Part shown: piece by piece, positions 40,565 through 50,612 of the stretch
How the letters are laid out: the number at the start of each line of letters is the position of its first letter
How positions within the stretch are numbered: the first letter of the stretch is position 1
NCBI RefSeq assembly: GCF_002009175.1
Contig: NZ_CP018047.1
Span: 1,488,001 to 1,552,000 of the forward strand
DNA: 64,000 bases
Reading direction: 5' to 3'
Source: Streptomyces niveus
GTDB lineage: Bacteria > Actinomycetota > Actinomycetes > Streptomycetales > Streptomycetaceae
Made by a program: the position numbers and the translations under genes
Notes under the pieces: model-generated
Told to the model about the DNA's origin: nothing
What the model saw: the letters and a program-made list of their open reading frames with translations, nothing else
Database searches by the model: none

Positions 40565-41403
40565 CAGGTCTTCACCGCCCCGGCGAGCATGCCGCCCGTG
40601 ATCCGTCGTTGGATGATCGCGAAGATGACGAGTGAGGGGATCGTCGCGAGGAACGCCGCCGCCGCGAGCGGCCCCAGATCGGCGACGCCCTCGGCGCCGA
40701 GGAAGTGGGTGAGGATCACCGGCAGGGTCTGCTTCTCCGGGGACTTGAGCAGGACGAGCGCGAAGAAGAACTCGTTCCACGCCGTGATGAAGGCGAACAT
40801 CGCGGTGGCGACGATGCCCGGCGCCAGCAGCGGGGCCGTGACCGAGACGAGCGTACGGAGCCGGCCGGCGCCGTCGACGGCCGCCGCCTCCTCCAGCTCG
40901 GCGGGGACGGCCCGGACGTAACCGACCAGCATCCAGAGCGCGAACGGCAGGGACCAGACCACGTACACCATGATCAGCCCGAGCAGCGAGTTGATCAGAT
41001 GCAGGTTCTTCAGCATCAGGAAGAGCGGGATGATCACCAGGACGAACGGGAACGCCTGGCTGACCACGACCCATCCGGTCGCCGCCGTCGCGAGCCTGCT
41101 CCGCTGCCGGGCCATCACATAGGCCATCGGCGTCGCGATGACGACGGCGATCAGGGCGGCGGAGAGCGCGACGGTGAGGCTGTTGCCGGCGGCCCTGAGG
41201 AGCGGCTGCTCGTCGAACGCCTGCCGGAGGTTCTCCAGCGTCGGGCTGTCCGGTATCCAGGTGGGGTGCAGACTGCCCAGCTCACGCGCCGGTTTGAAGG
41301 CGGTGGAGATCAGCCACACGAACGGGAAGGCGAGGAAGACCAGATAGCAGAGGAGCGCGAGGTACTGCCCGGCGCGCGCCGGCCTGCTGGTGCGCAGACT
41401 CAT
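40564..41403 (-). CDS. Sugar ABC transporter permease (MalG-like)
   Basis: The 279-aa permease has six membrane helices and the EAA motif ELEEAAAVDGAGRLRTLVSVTAPLLAPGI. Its N-terminus LALLCYLVFLAFPFVWLISTAFK is typical of MalG-type proteins. It overlaps the MalF-like gene (start codon inside its end) and the binding-protein gene. Confidence 0.9.
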   Translation of the reverse strand: MSLRTSRPARAGQYLALLCYLVFLAFPFVWLISTAFKPARELGSLHPTWIPDSPTLENLRQAFDEQPLLRAAGNSLTVALSAALIAVVIATPMAYVMARQRSRLATAATGWVVVSQAFPFVLVIIPLFLMLKNLHLINSLLGLIMVYVVWSLPFALWMLVGYVRAVPAELEEAAAVDGAGRLRTLVSVTAPLLAPGIVATAMFAFITAWNEFFFALVLLKSPEKQTLPVILTHFLGAEGVADLGPLAAAAFLATIPSLVIFAIIQRRITGGMLAGAVKT

Positions 41404-42413
41404 TTCTCGTCCCCCGACTTCAGACGTCCCACCAGATAGACGGCGAGAAGGACCGAGATCACGGCGACCATGACGCAGCCCATGGCGGCGGCGTAACCGA
41501 ACTGCCCGTAGCGGAACGCCTCTTCGTAGGCGAAGAGCATGGGCAGCCGGGTCCGGCCGCCGGGGCCGCCGCTGGTCAGGACGTAGACCAGGGCGAAGGA
41601 GTTGAAGTTCCAGATGAAATTGAGCGCCGTGATCGCGAGCGCGACCGGCTTGAGCGCGGGCCAGGTGACGGTACGGAACCGGCGCCAGGCGCCCGCGCCG
41701 TCCAGCGCCGCCGCCTCGTGCAGCTCGTCCGGGGTGTTCTGGAGTCCGGCGAGCAGCGCGACGGTGGTCTGCGGCATGCCCGCCCAGATCCCCACGACGA
41801 TCACGGCGGGCAGTGCGGTGGCCAGGCCGGTGAGCCAGTCACGGCCGTCACCGAGGCCGAAGTCGCGGATCGTCTCGTTGAGGATTCCCGCGTCGGCGTT
41901 GTAGACGAGGCGCCACATGATGCCGACTACCACCTCGGGCATGGCCCAGGGGACGATCGCCACGGCCCGCGCGAGCCAGCGGAAGCGGAGCCGCTGGTTC
42001 AGCAGCAGGGCGAGGCCAAGGGCGAGCACGAACTGCGGGACGGTCACACCGACCGCCCACAGCAGGCCGATCCGGAAGGACTCCCAGAAGAGTGTGTCGT
42101 GGTACAGGTCCTGGAAGTTCAGCGTCCCGATCCACTGGGTGGGCTCCGTGCGGCCGGACTGCGCGTCGGTGAACGCGAGGACGATGCCGTAGAGCAAGGG
42201 GCCGACGCTGAGGACGAGGATCGGTATCAGGGCCGGCAGCACCAGGAACCAGGCGCCGCGGTCGATCACTCTCTCCCGCCGCTTCCCGCCCCCTGACGCG
42301 CCTTCGCCGGACCGCGGCTTCTTGCCGGACCGCGTCTTCGCGGTCGCCAGTGTCACGGATTCGGCTCCTTCGGGCGGCTTTGTGGGGATGGCCGCCCCGG
42401 CGGCCTCCGTCAT
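41400..42413 (-). CDS. Sugar ABC transporter permease (MalF-like)
   Basis: The 337-aa permease has a 50-residue charged N-terminal tail, then six helices starting AWFLVLPALIPILVLSVGPLLYGI. The EAA motif is DELHEAAALDGAGAWRRFRTVTWPALKPV. It is the first gene of the three-gene operon, divergent from an APH-like kinase gene. The start at 42413 was chosen because longer in-frame starts run into the divergent gene; the ribosome-binding site is weak. Confidence 0.85.
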   Translation of the reverse strand: MTEAAGAAIPTKPPEGAESVTLATAKTRSGKKPRSGEGASGGGKRRERVIDRGAWFLVLPALIPILVLSVGPLLYGIVLAFTDAQSGRTEPTQWIGTLNFQDLYHDTLFWESFRIGLLWAVGVTVPQFVLALGLALLLNQRLRFRWLARAVAIVPWAMPEVVVGIMWRLVYNADAGILNETIRDFGLGDGRDWLTGLATALPAVIVVGIWAGMPQTTVALLAGLQNTPDELHEAAALDGAGAWRRFRTVTWPALKPVALAITALNFIWNFNSFALVYVLTSGGPGGRTRLPMLFAYEEAFRYGQFGYAAAMGCVMVAVISVLLAVYLVGRLKSGDEK

Positions 42414-42531
42414 CGTGCTGACGGGCGACGGGTTCGTCAAGCCAACCTGCACGGATGCGAGACTTGGGGCCGTGGCCGGACGACCGGACCCGTTCACCGG
42501 GACGGCGAGCGGCGGGATCGAGGGAGAGTCG

Positions 42532-43419
42532 ATGGACGAGGCACGGGCGCGCGCCGTACTCGACGCCACGGGACTGGCGCACGGGTCGTCGCGCGGCACG
42601 TCGCGGGACGCCGAACTGCTGGCGCTGGGCGAGAACGCGGTGTTCCGGTCGGGCGACCTGGTCGTCAAGGTCGGCCGGAGCCTCGCCGCCGCGCCGGAGC
42701 TGCTGGAGCGCGCCGAGCGTGAACTGGCCGTCGCCGACTGGCTCGCGGCGAGCGGCGTCCCGGCGGTCCGGGCCGCCGAGCCCAAGGTCCGTACGGTGGA
42801 CGGCCACCCGGTGACGCTCTGGCGGCGGCTGCCCGACGCCGTACGCCCTGCGGGCCCGGCGGATCTGGCCGCCCTGCTCCGGCTCGTCCACGCGCTGCCC
42901 GCGCCGCCGTTCGAGCTGCCCCGCAGGGAGTTGCTCGGCGGTGTGGAGCGGTGGCTGCGGATCGCCGGTGACGCGATCGACCCGGCGGACGCGGACTATC
43001 TGCGCGAGCGCAGGGACGGTTTCGCCACGGCCGCGGCGGCGCTCACCCCGCACCTCGCGCCGGGCCCGATCCATGGCGACGCGCTGCCCCGCAATGTCCA
43101 TGTCGGCCCGGACGGACCGGTCCTGGTCGATCTGGAGACCTTCTCCACCGATCTGCGCGAGCACGACCTGGTGGTGATGGCGCTGTCCCGCGACCGGTAC
43201 GGCATGGCCCCGGAGGCGTACGACACCTTCACGGCCGCCTACGGCTGGGACGTACGTGACTGGTCCGGCTGCGCCGTGCTGCGGGGCGCCCGCGAGACGG
43301 CGAGCTGCGCGTGGGTGGCGCAGCACGCCCCGACGAACCCGAAGGCGCTCACCGAATTCCGCCGCCGCGTCGCGTCGCTGCGCGACGGTGACCCCGAGGT
43401 CCGCTGGTACCCCTTCTGA
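42532..43419 (+). CDS. Aminoglycoside phosphotransferase (APH)-like kinase
   Basis: The 295-aa protein has the APH/choline kinase fold: GENAVFRSGDLVVKVGRS for the ATP-binding lobe, the catalytic loop PIHGDALPRNVHVGPDGPVLVDLETFS with the HGDxxxxN and D motifs, and a helical C-terminus. Members phosphorylate antibiotics, small alcohols or sugars; no target can be named. Placed between a sugar ABC operon and an exonuclease, it may equally be a sugar kinase-like enzyme. GGGAGA lies upstream of ATG 42532. Confidence 0.82.
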   Translation: MDEARARAVLDATGLAHGSSRGTSRDAELLALGENAVFRSGDLVVKVGRSLAAAPELLERAERELAVADWLAASGVPAVRAAEPKVRTVDGHPVTLWRRLPDAVRPAGPADLAALLRLVHALPAPPFELPRRELLGGVERWLRIAGDAIDPADADYLRERRDGFATAAAALTPHLAPGPIHGDALPRNVHVGPDGPVLVDLETFSTDLREHDLVVMALSRDRYGMAPEAYDTFTAAYGWDVRDWSGCAVLRGARETASCAWVAQHAPTNPKALTEFRRRVASLRDGDPEVRWYPF

Positions 43420-43470
43420 CGGCCCGGCCGGCGGCCGAGGTCCGTCCTCGGTCGCCGGGGCGGCCCGGAT

Positions 43471-44193
43471 TCAGCCCGCCGCCGGGACCAGTTCGCGCAG
43501 GGGCCAGTCGGCGTCGACCACCGCGTCCGTGTTTCCCTTGCGGCGCAGGAAGCTCTGGAAGTCCGCCGCCCACTCCGCGTACCAGGCGATCTGCCGCTCG
43601 TGCAGCGCCGCGGGCGTGAGAGTGCCGACCTGGCGGTGGCGGCCCGCTATCGCCGTCGCCACCCGCACGGCCGCCAGCGCGTCCGCGCCCGCGTTGTGCG
43701 CGCTGTCCAGCACCACCCCGTACTCGGTGCAGACCGCCTCCAGATTCCGCTTGCCCCGCCGGTACTTGTCGACGGCGCGATCGATCGTGTACGGATCGAT
43801 CACCGGGCCGATCGGCCCGCCGCCCACCCGGTCGTTCAGCGACGGCAGGCGGTGCCGTGCCAACTCCGCGGCGAGCAGAGTCAGATCGAACGACGCGTTG
43901 TACGCCACGACCGGCACGCCCCGCGTCCAGTACTCGGCCAGCGCGGTCGCGATCTCGTCGGCCACCTCACGCGCGGGCCGGCCCTCCGCCGACGCGCGCT
44001 CGCTGGTGACCCCGTGGATCGCCGACGCCTGCTCCGGGATCCGGATGCCCGGATCGGCCAGCCAGTCCCGCCGCTCCTCCACCGCGCCGTCCCGCACCGC
44101 GATCACCGCGGCCGTCACGATGCGCGCCTCAAGCGGCTCCGTACCGGTCGTCTCCAGATCGAATCCGACCAATGGCTCCCCGTGCCAGCCCAT
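43471..44193 (-). CDS. DnaQ-like 3'-5' exonuclease
   Basis: The 240-aa protein has the DEDD exonuclease motifs: ExoI VGFDLETTGTEP, ExoII VVAYNASFDLTLLA and ExoIII HNAGADALAAVRVA. It fits the stand-alone epsilon-like exonucleases of Streptomyces rather than a polymerase-bound subunit. The C-terminal 60 residues (ALHERQIAWYAEWAADFQSFLRRKG) are conserved in that group. Its gene is convergent with the APH-like gene. Confidence 0.87.
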   Translation of the reverse strand: MGWHGEPLVGFDLETTGTEPLEARIVTAAVIAVRDGAVEERRDWLADPGIRIPEQASAIHGVTSERASAEGRPAREVADEIATALAEYWTRGVPVVAYNASFDLTLLAAELARHRLPSLNDRVGGGPIGPVIDPYTIDRAVDKYRRGKRNLEAVCTEYGVVLDSAHNAGADALAAVRVATAIAGRHRQVGTLTPAALHERQIAWYAEWAADFQSFLRRKGNTDAVVDADWPLRELVPAAG

Positions 44194-44305
44194 CCCGGTC
44201 CTCCCTCACGCTTCTCCCCGTTCGACATTCACCTTCGCACGCGGCACTGACAACGCCGGGTGGAGCCTTGACGCGCCTTCAGCACGTCAGCGCGCTCCCA
44301 CACCG

Positions 44306-45538
44306 TCAGGAGACGGGGCGCGAGTCGGTCCACACCGACTCGAACTCCTCCCGGTAGGTCTGGAACAGACCGTGTTCCGTGTCCTGGCCGACCCGCACCA
44401 CATCGCGCCCGGCGCCCCGCAGCACCAGCACCGGCGCCTCCATGCCGCGCGCCCGTCTCAGATAGGACTGCACGACCGCGAGCCCGTCCGAGCCGTCCCC
44501 GTCGACCAGATACGCGGTGAAGCGCGGGGTCTCGTCGAAGACGTGGATCTCGAAGGCGCCCGGGTCACGGAGCCGGGAGCGGACCCTGCGCATATGGAGG
44601 ATGTTCATCTCCACGGAGCGGCTCAGCTCGCCCTTCTTGAGACCCAGTTCGCGTTCGCGGCGCTTGACCGAGCTGCTGGCCGGGTTGAGGAAGAGCAGCC
44701 GTATCCGGCAGCCGGACTCGGCGAGCCGTACGAGGCGCCGGCCGGAGAAGTTCTGCACGAGGAGGTTCAGGCCTATCCCGACCGCGTCGAGGCGCCGGGC
44801 GCCGCCGAAAAGATCCTCGGCGGGGATCTGCCGCTGGAGCCGCACCCGGTCGGGGTGGACGGAGACCACGTCCGCGTACCGGTCGCCGACCAGGTCCTCC
44901 ACGGCGTCCACCCTGAGCCGGTCGGCCGACGGCACGGCCGTTCCGCTGCCCAGGATCTCCAGCAGCCGCGCCGAGGCCCGCTCCGCCTGCGCGAGCACGG
45001 CCTCGGACAGGGCCCGGTTGCGGGAGACGACGTTACGGGCCACCTCCAGCTCGTCCAGGGCCAGCTCGACGTCGCGGCGGTCGTCGAAGTACGGCTGGAA
45101 GCCCGGCCAGTGCTGGACCATCAGCTCCCGCAACTGCGGCAGTGTCAGGAAGCTCAGGACGTTGTCGTCCGCCGGGTCGAGCAGATAGCCCTTGCGGCGG
45201 GAGACCTCGCGGACGGCGACGGCGCGCTGGACCCACTCCTGCCCCGCCGGTCCGGCGGCGGCCACCACCCATTCGTCGCCGTGCACCGGCTCGTAGATGG
45301 GTTTGAGGATCGCCGAGACGACAGCACGGAGCCGTTGTTCGACAAGATTCAGCCAGATATAGGCCCGGCCGGCCCGCTGGGCGCGCGTACGCACCTCGGT
45401 CCAGGCCTCCGGACCCCAGTCCAGCTCCGCCCCGATCTCCATCGGCCGTGCGAGGGAGACCGCTCCGGGCGGGATGTCGCCGGAAACCCCCTCATGACCT
45501 GGGTCACCTGGGGGTAGCTCCAGCCCTCCCGAGCTCAC
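44306..45538 (-). CDS. SAV2148 family HEPN-domain protein
   Basis: The 410-aa protein matches the actinobacterial SAV2148 family, named for a HEPN domain. Visible segments are AYIWLNLVEQRLRAVV, a middle VELALDELEVARNVVSRNRALSEAVL helix and a PLD-like or receiver-like C-terminal part (GCRIRLLFLNPASSSVKRRERELG, FEIHVFDETPRFTAYLVDGDG). HEPN domains are often ribonucleases, but the canonical RxxxxH motif is not evident to me here. Function unknown. The GTG start has a purine-rich tract upstream. Confidence 0.8.
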   Translation of the reverse strand: MSSGGLELPPGDPGHEGVSGDIPPGAVSLARPMEIGAELDWGPEAWTEVRTRAQRAGRAYIWLNLVEQRLRAVVSAILKPIYEPVHGDEWVVAAAGPAGQEWVQRAVAVREVSRRKGYLLDPADDNVLSFLTLPQLRELMVQHWPGFQPYFDDRRDVELALDELEVARNVVSRNRALSEAVLAQAERASARLLEILGSGTAVPSADRLRVDAVEDLVGDRYADVVSVHPDRVRLQRQIPAEDLFGGARRLDAVGIGLNLLVQNFSGRRLVRLAESGCRIRLLFLNPASSSVKRRERELGLKKGELSRSVEMNILHMRRVRSRLRDPGAFEIHVFDETPRFTAYLVDGDGSDGLAVVQSYLRRARGMEAPVLVLRGAGRDVVRVGQDTEHGLFQTYREEFESVWTDSRPVS

Positions 45539-45937
45539 CCGCGCACCGCCTTCCCTCCCCTTTCAACGATCAAGGAAGGGTACTGCGCATTGGGGAGGAG
45601 GTGCAGCCGGATGCACAGGCTGGTTTCTCAACTCCTGTGGCGCGAGCGGGCGTTCTGTGTGCCGATCTCGGCCGGAGTGGGATGATTCATATGGATTGGG
45701 CCTGGTGACGGACGGTCGGCAAAGGGGCGGCGTATGGTCTGATTCCGGCCATATGCGACGTGGGACACGGTCCGGCAACGGGGTGGCGCCCCGAGAACCC
45801 GAAGTTGACCCCCTCGGCCCGACCGACCGCTTCCGGCCCGGCTTCCGCACCGGCCTCCTAGGAGGTTGCGCCTCTTTCGGGGAGTATCTGACCGAAGAAG
45901 GCCCCAGCACCCGGATCAGAAGTGGAAGAGTCAATCT
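45539..45937. other. Intergenic region upstream of glgX
   Basis: This 399-bp gap lies between divergent genes. It contains two CATATG sites (near 45690 and 45750) and moderately AT-rich stretches such as GATGATTCATATGGATT, where the glgX promoter probably lies. No operator palindrome or small gene could be supported. Confidence 0.4.
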
Positions 45938-48061
45938 ATGCAGGTCTGGCCGGGACAGACGTATCCCCTCGGCGCCACGTACGACGGCGCCGGTACCAAC
46001 TTCGCGGTCTACTCAGAGGCCGCGCACCGGATCGAGTTGTGCCTTCTGCACGACGACGGTTCAGAAACGGCGGTGGAACTCCGCGAGGCGGACGCCTTCG
46101 TCCGGCATGCCTATCTGCCGGGCATCATGCCCGGTCAGCGATACGGGTTCCGGGTCCACGGGCCGTACGAGCCGGAAAACGGGCAGCGCTGCAATTCGGC
46201 GAAACTGCTCCTGGACCCGTACGCCCGCGCGATCAGCGGCAGCATCGACTGGAACGAGTCGGTGTACGGCTACCACTTCGGCAAGCCGGACTCGCGCAAC
46301 GACATGGACTCGGCGCCGCACACGATGACGGCCGTCGTGGTCAACCCGTACTTCGACTGGGGCGACGACCGCCGCCCGCGTACCGACTACCACCGCACCG
46401 TCATCTACGAGGCCCATGTGAAGGGCCTGACGATGCTGCACCCGGACCTGCCGGAGGAGCTGCGCGGTACGTACGCGGGGCTCGCCCATCCGGCGGTCAT
46501 CGAGCACCTGACCGAGCTGGGGGTCACCGCGCTGGAAATAATGCCGGTGCACCAGTTCGTCAACGACCACCGGCTGGTGGACGCCGGCCTCAACAACTAC
46601 TGGGGCTACAACACCATCGGCTTCTTCGCCCCGCACAACACCTACGCCTCCTGGGGAGACCGGGGCGAGCAGGTGCTGGAGTTCAAGCAGGCGGTGAAGG
46701 CGCTGCACGAGGCGGGGATCGAGGTGATCCTCGACGTCGTCTACAACCACACGGCCGAGGGCAATCACCTGGGCCCGACGCTCTCCTTCAGGGGCCTCGA
46801 CAACGCCTCCTACTACCGTCTGGGCGCGGACAACCCGCGCTACTACACGGACACCACCGGCACCGGGAACTCCCTCCTGATGCGCAGTCCGCACGTGCTC
46901 CAGCTGATCATGGACTCGCTGCGGTACTGGGTGGAGGAGATGCATGTCGACGGCTTCCGCTTCGACCTCGCCGCGACACTGGCGCGCCAGTTCCACGAGG
47001 TGGACCGGCTGTCGTCGTTCTTCGACCTGGTCCAGCAGGACCCGGTGGTCAGTCAGGTGAAGCTGATCGCCGAGCCGTGGGACGTGGGCGAGGGCGGCTA
47101 CCAGGTGGGGAACTTCCCGCCGCTGTGGACCGAGTGGAACGGCAAGTACCGCGACACGGTCCGCGATCTGTGGCGGGGCGAGCCGCGCACCCTGGCGGAG
47201 TTCGCCTCCCGGCTCACCGGGTCGTCCGATCTGTACCAGGACGACGGGCGGCGACCGCTGGCGTCCATCAACTTCACCACCTGCCACGACGGCTTCACCC
47301 TGCACGACCTCGTCGCCTACAACGACAAACACAACGAGGCGAACGGCGAGGGCAACAGGGACGGCGAGAGCCACAACCGTTCGTGGAACTGCGGCGTGGA
47401 GGGAGAGACCGACGATCCGGAGGTGCTGGAGCTGCGCGACCGTCAGGTGCGCAACTTCATCGCGACGCTGATGCTGTCCCAGGGCGTGCCGATGCTCAGT
47501 CACGGCGACGAGTTCGGCCGTACGCAGGGCGGCAACAACAACGCGTACTGCCAGGACAACGAGGTCGCCTGGGTGCACTGGCCCGAGAAGGGCGACGAGA
47601 AGGACAAGGGCCTGCTGGCCTTCACCCAGACCATGGTCTGGCTGCGGCGCGACCATCCGGTGTTCCGGCGGCGGCGGTTCTTCCACGGCCGTCCGGTGGA
47701 GGGCACGCACGACGAGCTGTCGGACATCTCCTGGTTCACCCCTGAGGGTGAAGAGATGGACCAGGGCGACTGGCAGGCGACCGACGCGAAGGCCATGACT
47801 GTCTTCCTGAACGGGCAGGCCATCTCGGAGCCGGGACCGCGTGGCGAGCGGATCTTCGACGACTCGTTCCTGCTGATGTTCAACGCGAGCGCGGAGACGC
47901 TGGAATTCGCCGTGCCCGCGAATCACGGCAGCCAGTGGCGGATCGTCGTGGACACGGCCCGCCCGGAGGGCGTGCCGCCGGGCGACGGCCCGAAGGTGGA
48001 CGCGGGCGAGCGGATCACGATGATCGGCCGCAGCATGACGGTGCTGATGCGGTCGGTGTAG
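45938..48061 (+). CDS. glgX: Glycogen debranching enzyme GlgX (isoamylase-type)
   Basis: The 707-aa enzyme has an N-terminal CBM48-type domain (YPLGATYDGAGTNFAVYSEAA), then a GH13 barrel with IEVILDVVYNHTAEGN, the nucleophile region VDGFRFDLAATLAR, the acid LIAEPWD and INFTTCHDGFTLHDLV. It cleaves alpha-1,6 branches of glycogen limit dextrins and supplies linear maltodextrins to TreY. Trehalose pathway genes follow downstream. GGAAGAG precedes the ATG at 45938. Confidence 0.93.
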   Translation: MQVWPGQTYPLGATYDGAGTNFAVYSEAAHRIELCLLHDDGSETAVELREADAFVRHAYLPGIMPGQRYGFRVHGPYEPENGQRCNSAKLLLDPYARAISGSIDWNESVYGYHFGKPDSRNDMDSAPHTMTAVVVNPYFDWGDDRRPRTDYHRTVIYEAHVKGLTMLHPDLPEELRGTYAGLAHPAVIEHLTELGVTALEIMPVHQFVNDHRLVDAGLNNYWGYNTIGFFAPHNTYASWGDRGEQVLEFKQAVKALHEAGIEVILDVVYNHTAEGNHLGPTLSFRGLDNASYYRLGADNPRYYTDTTGTGNSLLMRSPHVLQLIMDSLRYWVEEMHVDGFRFDLAATLARQFHEVDRLSSFFDLVQQDPVVSQVKLIAEPWDVGEGGYQVGNFPPLWTEWNGKYRDTVRDLWRGEPRTLAEFASRLTGSSDLYQDDGRRPLASINFTTCHDGFTLHDLVAYNDKHNEANGEGNRDGESHNRSWNCGVEGETDDPEVLELRDRQVRNFIATLMLSQGVPMLSHGDEFGRTQGGNNNAYCQDNEVAWVHWPEKGDEKDKGLLAFTQTMVWLRRDHPVFRRRRFFHGRPVEGTHDELSDISWFTPEGEEMDQGDWQATDAKAMTVFLNGQAISEPGPRGERIFDDSFLLMFNASAETLEFAVPANHGSQWRIVVDTARPEGVPPGDGPKVDAGERITMIGRSMTVLMRSV

Positions 48062-48091
48062 GCCGGGAGCGGGCGGGAGCTGTGCCGGAAG

Positions 48092-48132
48092 GGCCGGGGC
48101 GGGGGTACGGGACGCGCACCCCCGCCCCGGCC
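48092..48132 (+). terminator. Terminator after glgX
   Basis: A perfect 15-bp stem (GGCCGGGGCGGGGGT at 48092-48106 with 48118-48132) and 11-nt loop lie 30 bp after the glgX stop. Confidence 0.8.
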
Positions 48133-48250
48133 GGTACTGTCCGGTCCTGTCATGGCGTGTCGTGGTGTGTGGTGCCGCTTGATCGCGTATGGGGTGCCGA
48201 ATGCATGAGCGGATGACACACATGCCGCTCAGCGGGGTACGTACGTTCGC

Positions 48251-50593
48251 ATGACCCCCTCTGCCACCTACCGACTCCAGCTCCAGCCGGACTTCCCGTT
48301 CGCCGCCGCCGCCAAGGCCGTGCCGTACGTGGCCGCGCTCGGGGTATCGCATCTGCATCTGTCACCGGTGCTGGAGGCCGTGCCGGGCTCGACCCACGGC
48401 TACGACGTCGTCGACCACACGCGCGTACGCGCCGAACTGGGCGGCGAGGAGGGGCTGCGACAGCTCGCCCACCGGGCGCGCGAGTACGGGCTCGGGATCG
48501 TCCTCGACATCGTCCCCAACCACATGGCGACCGCGCCCCGGCACAACAGGGCCCTGTGGGAGGTGCTGCGGGAGGGTCCGGCGTCGCCGTACGCGCGATG
48601 GTTCGACATCGACTGGGAGGCGGGCGGCGGGAAGCTGCTGCTGCCCGTGCTGCCGGGTCCGGTGGGCGGTGAGCTGGCAGCGCTCCGCGTCGAGGACGGC
48701 ATGCTGCACCACGGCGAACAGCGATTCCCGCTCGCCGCAGGCACGGAGGAGCTGCCACTGCCCGCGCTCCTGGACGCCCAGCACTACCGGCCCGCCTGGT
48801 GGCGGCTGGGCCGTACCGAACTCAACTACCGCCGCTTCTTCACCATTTCGGAGCTGATCGGGGTGCGGGTGGAGGACCCCGAGGTCTTCACCGCGACCCA
48901 TGCCAAGATCCTCGAACTCGTGCGGGACGGCGTCGTCGACGGTCTGCGCGTCGACCACCCGGACGGTCTGGCCGACCCCGAGGAGTATCTGCGACGGCTC
49001 AACGAGGCGACGGGCGGCGCCTGCTGGACCGTCGTGGAGAAGATCCTCACCGGGGACGAACCGCTGCCCGCGAGCTGGCCGGTGGCCGGGACGACGGGGT
49101 ACGACGCGCTGCACCACATCGACGGACTGTTCACCGACCCGGCCGGCGCCGTCGAACTGGCGCACCGCTTCCGGGACTTCGCGGGACCGGCGGGCGACCG
49201 GGGCGGGTACTGGGAAGCGACCGTACGGCGCGCGATGTACAAGGTCGTCATCGACGAACTGGCCGCCGAGACCAACGCGCTGGCCCGCATCGCGGAACGG
49301 ATCTGCGTGGCGGACGTCGCGCTGCGCGACCACGCGCCGTGGGCGCTGCGGACGGCGATCCGGGAGCTGCTGGTCCGGGTGCCCGTCTACCGGCCGTACA
49401 CGGTCGCGGGCGGGCCGTGCCGGGAGTCCGACGAGACGGCGGTCTCGGAGGAGGCCGCACGGCAGGCGAAGGGGGCGTTCGCCGTGCCCGAGGAGGCGAC
49501 GGCCGTCGACGTCGTACGGGAGCTGGCGCTCGGCAGGCTCGGCGGCGGCCCCGACCGGACGGCGTTCTGCGCGCGCTTCGCCCAGACGTCATCCGCGCTG
49601 CGCGCCAAGGCCGTGGAGGACACGGCGTTCTACCGCCACGTACCGCTGCTGTCCGCGAACGAGGTCGGCGGCGATCCGGGGCGGCCCGCGGTGAGCCCCG
49701 AGCGCTTCCACGACTACTGCGCGCGGCTGGCCCGCGACTGGCCGGCCACCGGCACCGTACTGACCACGCACGACACCAAGCGCAGCGCGGACGTACGGGC
49801 CAGGATCGCCGTCCTGTCCGAGTGCCCCGACCGGTGGGACGCGCTGCTGCGCCAGTTGGCGGGGGTGGCCGCGCCGGACGCCCAACTGGCCTGGCAGGCC
49901 TGGCAGACGACCGTCGGCTTCACCCCGGCGGAGGCGCCGCCGGACGGGTCCCGGATGGAACCGGCGCTGCTCAAGTCCGTACGGGAGGCGGGGCTGCACA
50001 CCAGCTGGACGGAGCAGGACCCGGTGTACGAGCAGGCGGTCCGGGACTTCGTCGCGGCGGGCCCGGCGGGCCGGCCGCGCGAGGCGGTGGTCCGCCTGGC
50101 CCGCGAACTCGCCCCGCACGTCCGGGCGAACACGCTCGGGGCGGCGCTGCTGCATCTGACGATGCCGGGTGTGCCGGACATCTACCAGCGGACGGAGCGC
50201 GAGTATCTGGCCCTGGTCGACCCGGACAACCGCGAACGTTTCCGTACGGGCCCGCCGGACGAGAAGACGGTGCTCACGGTGGCGGCGCTGGGCCTGCGCC
50301 GCGAACGCCCGCACGCCTTCGCGGAGTCGGCGACGTACACCCCGCTGACGGCGACGGGCCCGGCGGCGGACCACTGCACCGCGTTCTCCCGCTCGGGCGA
50401 GGTGATCTCGGCGGTCACGCGCCTGTCCCTGCGCCTGGCTTCGTCGGGCGGCTGGTCGGGGACGGTGCTGGAACTCCCGGCGGGCCGCTGGACGGACGCG
50501 CTGTCCCCGGACCGCGAGTTCCCGGGCGGCCCGATCTCCCTGACGGAACTCTTCTCAACAAGCCCGGTGGCGCTGCTGTCGCGCCGCGAGTAG
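48251..50593 (+). CDS. treY: Malto-oligosyltrehalose synthase TreY
   Basis: The 780-aa GH13 enzyme starts with ATYRLQLQPDFPF and has SHLHLSPVLEAVPGSTHGYDVVDH, the barrel motif GIVLDIVPNHMA, the catalytic region DGLRVDHPDGLADP, and the TreY hallmark LTTHDTKRSADVRARI plus LTMPGVPDIYQRTE. It turns the reducing-end alpha-1,4 bond of maltodextrins to alpha-1,1, preparing the substrate of TreZ. No good ribosome-binding site is seen before the ATG. A cluster of 22-bp repeats follows its stop. Confidence 0.93.
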   Translation: MTPSATYRLQLQPDFPFAAAAKAVPYVAALGVSHLHLSPVLEAVPGSTHGYDVVDHTRVRAELGGEEGLRQLAHRAREYGLGIVLDIVPNHMATAPRHNRALWEVLREGPASPYARWFDIDWEAGGGKLLLPVLPGPVGGELAALRVEDGMLHHGEQRFPLAAGTEELPLPALLDAQHYRPAWWRLGRTELNYRRFFTISELIGVRVEDPEVFTATHAKILELVRDGVVDGLRVDHPDGLADPEEYLRRLNEATGGACWTVVEKILTGDEPLPASWPVAGTTGYDALHHIDGLFTDPAGAVELAHRFRDFAGPAGDRGGYWEATVRRAMYKVVIDELAAETNALARIAERICVADVALRDHAPWALRTAIRELLVRVPVYRPYTVAGGPCRESDETAVSEEAARQAKGAFAVPEEATAVDVVRELALGRLGGGPDRTAFCARFAQTSSALRAKAVEDTAFYRHVPLLSANEVGGDPGRPAVSPERFHDYCARLARDWPATGTVLTTHDTKRSADVRARIAVLSECPDRWDALLRQLAGVAAPDAQLAWQAWQTTVGFTPAEAPPDGSRMEPALLKSVREAGLHTSWTEQDPVYEQAVRDFVAAGPAGRPREAVVRLARELAPHVRANTLGAALLHLTMPGVPDIYQRTEREYLALVDPDNRERFRTGPPDEKTVLTVAALGLRRERPHAFAESATYTPLTATGPAADHCTAFSRSGEVISAVTRLSLRLASSGGWSGTVLELPAGRWTDALSPDREFPGGPISLTELFSTSPVALLSRRE

Positions 50594-50612
50594 CTGTCGC
50601 GGCGGAGGCTTG

